64,000 nt of DNA from Membranipora membranacea (taxonomy: Eukaryota > Bryozoa > Gymnolaemata > Cheilostomatida > Membraniporidae). The DNA lies in assembly GCA_914767715.1 (NCBI GenBank), contig OU612073.1, forward strand, positions 24,490,001-24,554,000, in the 5' to 3' direction. Both the position numbers and the translations under genes were made by a program. Numbering within the stretch: the stretch's first letter is position 1; the number at the start of each line of letters is the position of its first letter. Below the pieces are notes generated by a model. It was not told the origin of the DNA. It worked only from the letters and a program-made list of their open reading frames with translations, and ran no database searches. Shown here in pieces: positions 60,667-64,000 of this stretch.

Positions 60667-63600
60667 TCATAAGATATCACTGTCAGCATTCCCATTTTCA
60701 ACCGGTTTTTTCTTCTTAACTTGGGTGCTCTTTTTGAATTTATGGCAAGCAAGTACAACTGCATCAACAATAAGCTCAGCGATCTCACATAATGTGACAA
60801 ATGATATACCGACGTACAAACCCAGCGCTCCACCAATATTGGACATCATCACTTCAAACTAAAAATAAAAAAATTACTGATATGAGAACATATATATGGT
60901 GTATGTAATATCTGATGTCCACAGGCCTGTGTGAATTGAGTTCTTAAGTTTGTTGGCATTACAAATGACTATGATAGCAGCTGAGCAACTTGTAGGACTA
61001 CCAAAGATAAAATGAAATCATAACTATCCTTACCGATAGAGATGCCCTCTCTGTGTAAGACTGTAAATTCAAATCCTCATAGAATACGTTCACTTTCAAG
61101 AAGCTCTCCCGAAAATTGGTATCATCAGAATCTACACATAAGACAACAAAATTAGAGAGGTATCGCATAAACTACATTGGCGGGGGGAAAGAAAAGGGAC
61201 TTTTCATTGATAAGGAAATGGTTTGCGGTATTCTTAACATCAGATGTGTTTCATGCAAGGTAGCTAGATGTCTCATAGTTTTTTTTTCGATGAGAAAGGA
61301 AGAGAAGGGATTTACAGTGAAATTTAAAAAAGTCAGACTGTGGCTAATGAATTTATAGCCTTCTAGGGCTTTTAGTTATTTGATAGGAGTCTTGAAAATT
61401 TAATTTTACTGCTTCGATTACCTTAAGTCATCGAGAATTTCATTTTAGTGTATCTTTACAAAATTCCATCGATTGGATTGTGGATAAAAATCCTTTGTTG
61501 CATGTGAATAGGGTTAAGATTAAACTAACTCACTGATTGTTTTGCTGGCTTTAGCACTGAGGTCTGACAATCGAGTCTTAGTGTGTCCAAGAACAGCTTC
61601 TGCTGGCCAGTAGCTACCTGAGAGGCTGATCTGGTATGACTCTTCACTGGAATAGACATTAAGCCACATCACTGTAGACAAGATGGCATTGCTCTCAATG
61701 ATTATTTTGTGTTTTTGATTAGAGGCTGCATATGAATATTTATTTGGGTGCTAGACGCCAGAAGCAATAACCAAACAGATTTGAAATCAAGGAAGCATTT
61801 CATCTTGGGAAATAAACTCAACCTTTCAATCGGATATAGAGGTGGTGGAAGTGGAAAGTCATCTAAAAATGGAGGCTTAATTTCTTCGTTTGAATCTACT
61901 GATTTTTGCTACTTGCCTGCAAGGATTTCGGCATTGACTGCAGTTCAGTTTGTTCGTCTCAAACATGATAGAAATATCCCCCAGGCATCTCACTGTAAAC
62001 AACCGCACAATGACACAACAGAACACGATGTAACATATACTACTGAGTATATTCATATAGGGAGATGGCCAATGCAATCTAATGAAATTGACCATGGACT
62101 TAGCTGTTAACCGTTGGAGTCAGGGCTGGTTTGCATATGCAAACGTCTTGTGCTGAATTATAAGCTGCCTATAACATTGTGTTTATAGCTCACCGTCCTC
62201 AGTGACATTGGAGGAGCAGATTCTCAGATTACTGTTCGGAGTATTAAGAGATTTCCCAGATGTAGGAAAGAGGGCATCAGCACATCCGCACTGTGAGATA
62301 ATCGCTCTCTGGTAACATGTCTTCTGACATGCCTGTATGGAGGAGAACAGAGAATTTTATCGATATATGTCGACCTGCATGAGATGGTCTGCTAAATAAT
62401 AATAAACTTCTAAGGAGAAAAAATGGGTGCGTTTCACACGTTAAAATCCGACAATGACGATCAACGCCACTGATATTTATTGTTTGGCAGACAGGGTACT
62501 TGTATTTGATATTGTTAATCTGGTGTCAGTCAGTTTAGCGCAGTGGTTAGCGTGTCTGCCACTTGACCAGCTGGTTGTGGGTTCAAACCCCGTCCGGGAC
62601 CGAAAGTTGTTTCAACTTTGACTGATCACACAGTCCCTTCAGATCAGGACTATAAATAATGGAGGTCTTCTGTATGTACAACACCATCGTGCATGCAGAT
62701 TAAAGAACCCTCCTGTATGGTATAGCTCTATACAGGAGGATGCTGTCATCAACCACTGCAGCTCCGGCCTTGTAGCGCTATGCTTCACGCTGGGACTAAC
62801 GACTCGGAAACCTAGTCGTCACTATAAGACCTCTTCCTATGCTGCACCTCGGTGCAGTCATCATCTACCAGACGGACAGCAATATTATTAAATAGATAAT
62901 CTGGTGTGGAATTGAAGAACAAATCAACACAATCACCAAGATGTTGTTAGAATCTTCACATGGAAAATGTTAGTTTGTGAAAGGGAGGTGAGAGAGAATT
63001 TGCAGAATTTAACTCTGAGTGATGACTGTTTCCTGCTTGGCAGGTGTCCAAAAATAGTAGCCTAGCATTAGACTTGTCATGCGTCCAAGGGTTCTTTTTT
63101 TGGTGGCTTTGTATTTCTCGGTACAGTATGAGTAGTTGTCATCTGCCTTTTTAGCTCTAATATACACCACTCTGACCTTTGACTTTTTCACCGTTCCATA
63201 GGCAAATAAATAAACTTTGTCATTTATCATATTCAAAATAAATATAAATAAGTTGAATGCACAAAATATTGAAGTAATAATGTGGAAACATAACCAAGTC
63301 AAAAACAAATTTAAGACACCTGTGACTATGACCATGACTTGACCTTAACCTTGAAATTTTCATGGTCATTGTCACGGGTGTTTTAAATTTTTTTCAACTT
63401 GGCCATGTTTTCACATACTTACTGCAATATTGCCTTTTCATTGCCAAGGAGAAGAATGATGAGATGAGATCAAGGTAAAGCCTTGGTCAAACTCTTACTC
63501 GTATACGCAGCATCTGAAAAGAGCTGTAAGGTAGCATCTGGATTTCTATCCAAAAGAACACTTCTAGGGAGTTATACTGTGCAGTCTCTTCAGAGTTGTT

Positions 63601-63944
63601 TCATGAAAAGATGTATTGTCTGACAAGAAATTCAACTTGGGCGGAATGCAGATGAAGGTGATAGTTGGATGATGCATTGCTAGTTGTCATTGCTGGCAAA
63701 GAAATCAGAATAAAATACCTGGGACAGCTTGTTGTAATTAGAAAATCTGACATAATAACACAAAATCTAAGACTAGATTATTTTCTCTCTTTGTCAACGT
63801 CTTGCATGAACGTAACACTAAGAGAAAATTTACCTGAACCGAGTAGTTTGTTCCGTATAACTCTTGATAAACGTCAATGTCTTTCTGATTCTGCAGGTTT
63901 TCCATGCAGTCACTGTGAGGCTCTGCCAATCTCTCAGTTGTTAT
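60667..63944 (-). CDS. DEG/ENaC-type channel, copy 3 (3' half; 5' half outside window)
   Basis: Six exons: 63834-63944, 62194-62332, 61917-61992, 61534-61646, 61034-61131 and 60667-60858, 729 nt giving 242 residues plus stop, phases as in copies 1 and 2. Landmarks: SDCMENLQNQKDIDVY, CYQRAIISQCGCAD, CSQCRNPC, SYWPAEAVL, SNIGGALGLYVGISFVTLCE (TM2 and the G-x-S filter) and a Lys-rich tail. It is clearly more diverged than copies 1 and 2 are from each other. The intron after 61917-61992 starts with GC (GCAAGT) and not GT. An SINE lies in the intron before exon 62194-62332. Whether it has the WSC and Ig insertion cannot be seen. No disabling change was found. Confidence 0.85.
62527..62885 (+). mobile_element. 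tRNA-derived SINE, full-length copy
   Basis: tRNA-like head with an A box (TAGCGCAGTGGTTAG, 62536-62550) and a B box (GGGTTCAAACCC, 62579-62590). The body contains a hairpin of the type CCTCCTGTATGG...CTATACAGGAGG and the CTCGGTGCAGTCA stretch. The body matches 16,827-17,095 closely. Confidence 0.75.
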
Positions 63945-64000
63945 CTGAGAAAGCAAACCAACAATTTGTTTTAAATATTTTCTCTTTGGATAACTATTTC

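Overview
This window is nuclear DNA from an invertebrate animal. It is AT-rich, genes are split by many short GT-AG introns, and the products are animal-type multidomain proteins: a DEG/ENaC channel, NHL and sushi receptors, WSC and Ig domains. No operons, Shine-Dalgarno sites or CRISPR arrays are visible. A non-bilaterian such as a sponge would fit the compact layout and tandem receptor arrays, but that is inference; no species-specific marker was recognised. Exon models come from reading splice sites and checking phase, so ends may be off by a few bases.

Layout. (1) About 1-12,320, minus strand: three tandem paralogues (here C, B, A from left to right; C runs off the left edge). Each encodes a type I membrane receptor: signal peptide, NHL-type beta-propeller, a linker of variable composition, one sushi/CCP domain, one membrane helix and a tyrosine-rich tail. 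A has five exons totalling 571 codons, B five totalling 575. (2) 13,058-30,428, plus strand: 29 exons of the C-terminal third of midasin (MDN1/Rea1), the AAA ATPase of 60S ribosome maturation: linker, acidic D/E-rich region and VWA/MIDAS domain. The N-terminal AAA ring is not in the window. A separate three-exon coiled-coil gene lies on the opposite strand inside one midasin intron (22,029-24,196). (3) 31,002-64,000, minus strand: three tandem DEG/ENaC-type channel genes. The middle copy (45,911-59,078) closes as one 967-codon frame over 17 exons. In its extracellular loop, where ENaC subunits carry the finger/GRIP segment, it has an insertion of about 385 residues: a WSC domain, a cysteine-rich module, a Glu-Pro repeat, an Ig-like domain and a Thr-rich stalk, preceded by a furin-like REKR site. 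I know of no described channel with this architecture. The left copy (31,002-43,766) has the same plan but looks dead: a hAT-type transposon sits in the exon encoding TM1, and the Ig exon has an in-frame TGA. The right copy (60,667 to the right edge) is more diverged and only its 3' half is present.

The left and middle channel copies come from a tandem duplication that also carried the last midasin exon: a decayed, interrupted piece of it lies at 44,395-45,445, in the same relation to the middle copy as the real exon has to the left copy. Introns and spacers hold several non-autonomous DNA elements with readable target duplications (9-bp MULE-like, 8-bp hAT, TA mariner-like, TTAA piggyBac/Kolobok-like), tRNA-derived SINEs, a decayed LINE and several minisatellites.

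How the genes relate: apart from midasin and its nested gene, the window is two tandem families of surface proteins, a receptor family with signalling-type tails and a channel family with adhesion/carbohydrate-binding-type modules. Both would act at the plasma membrane. Nothing in the sequence shows that they work together.
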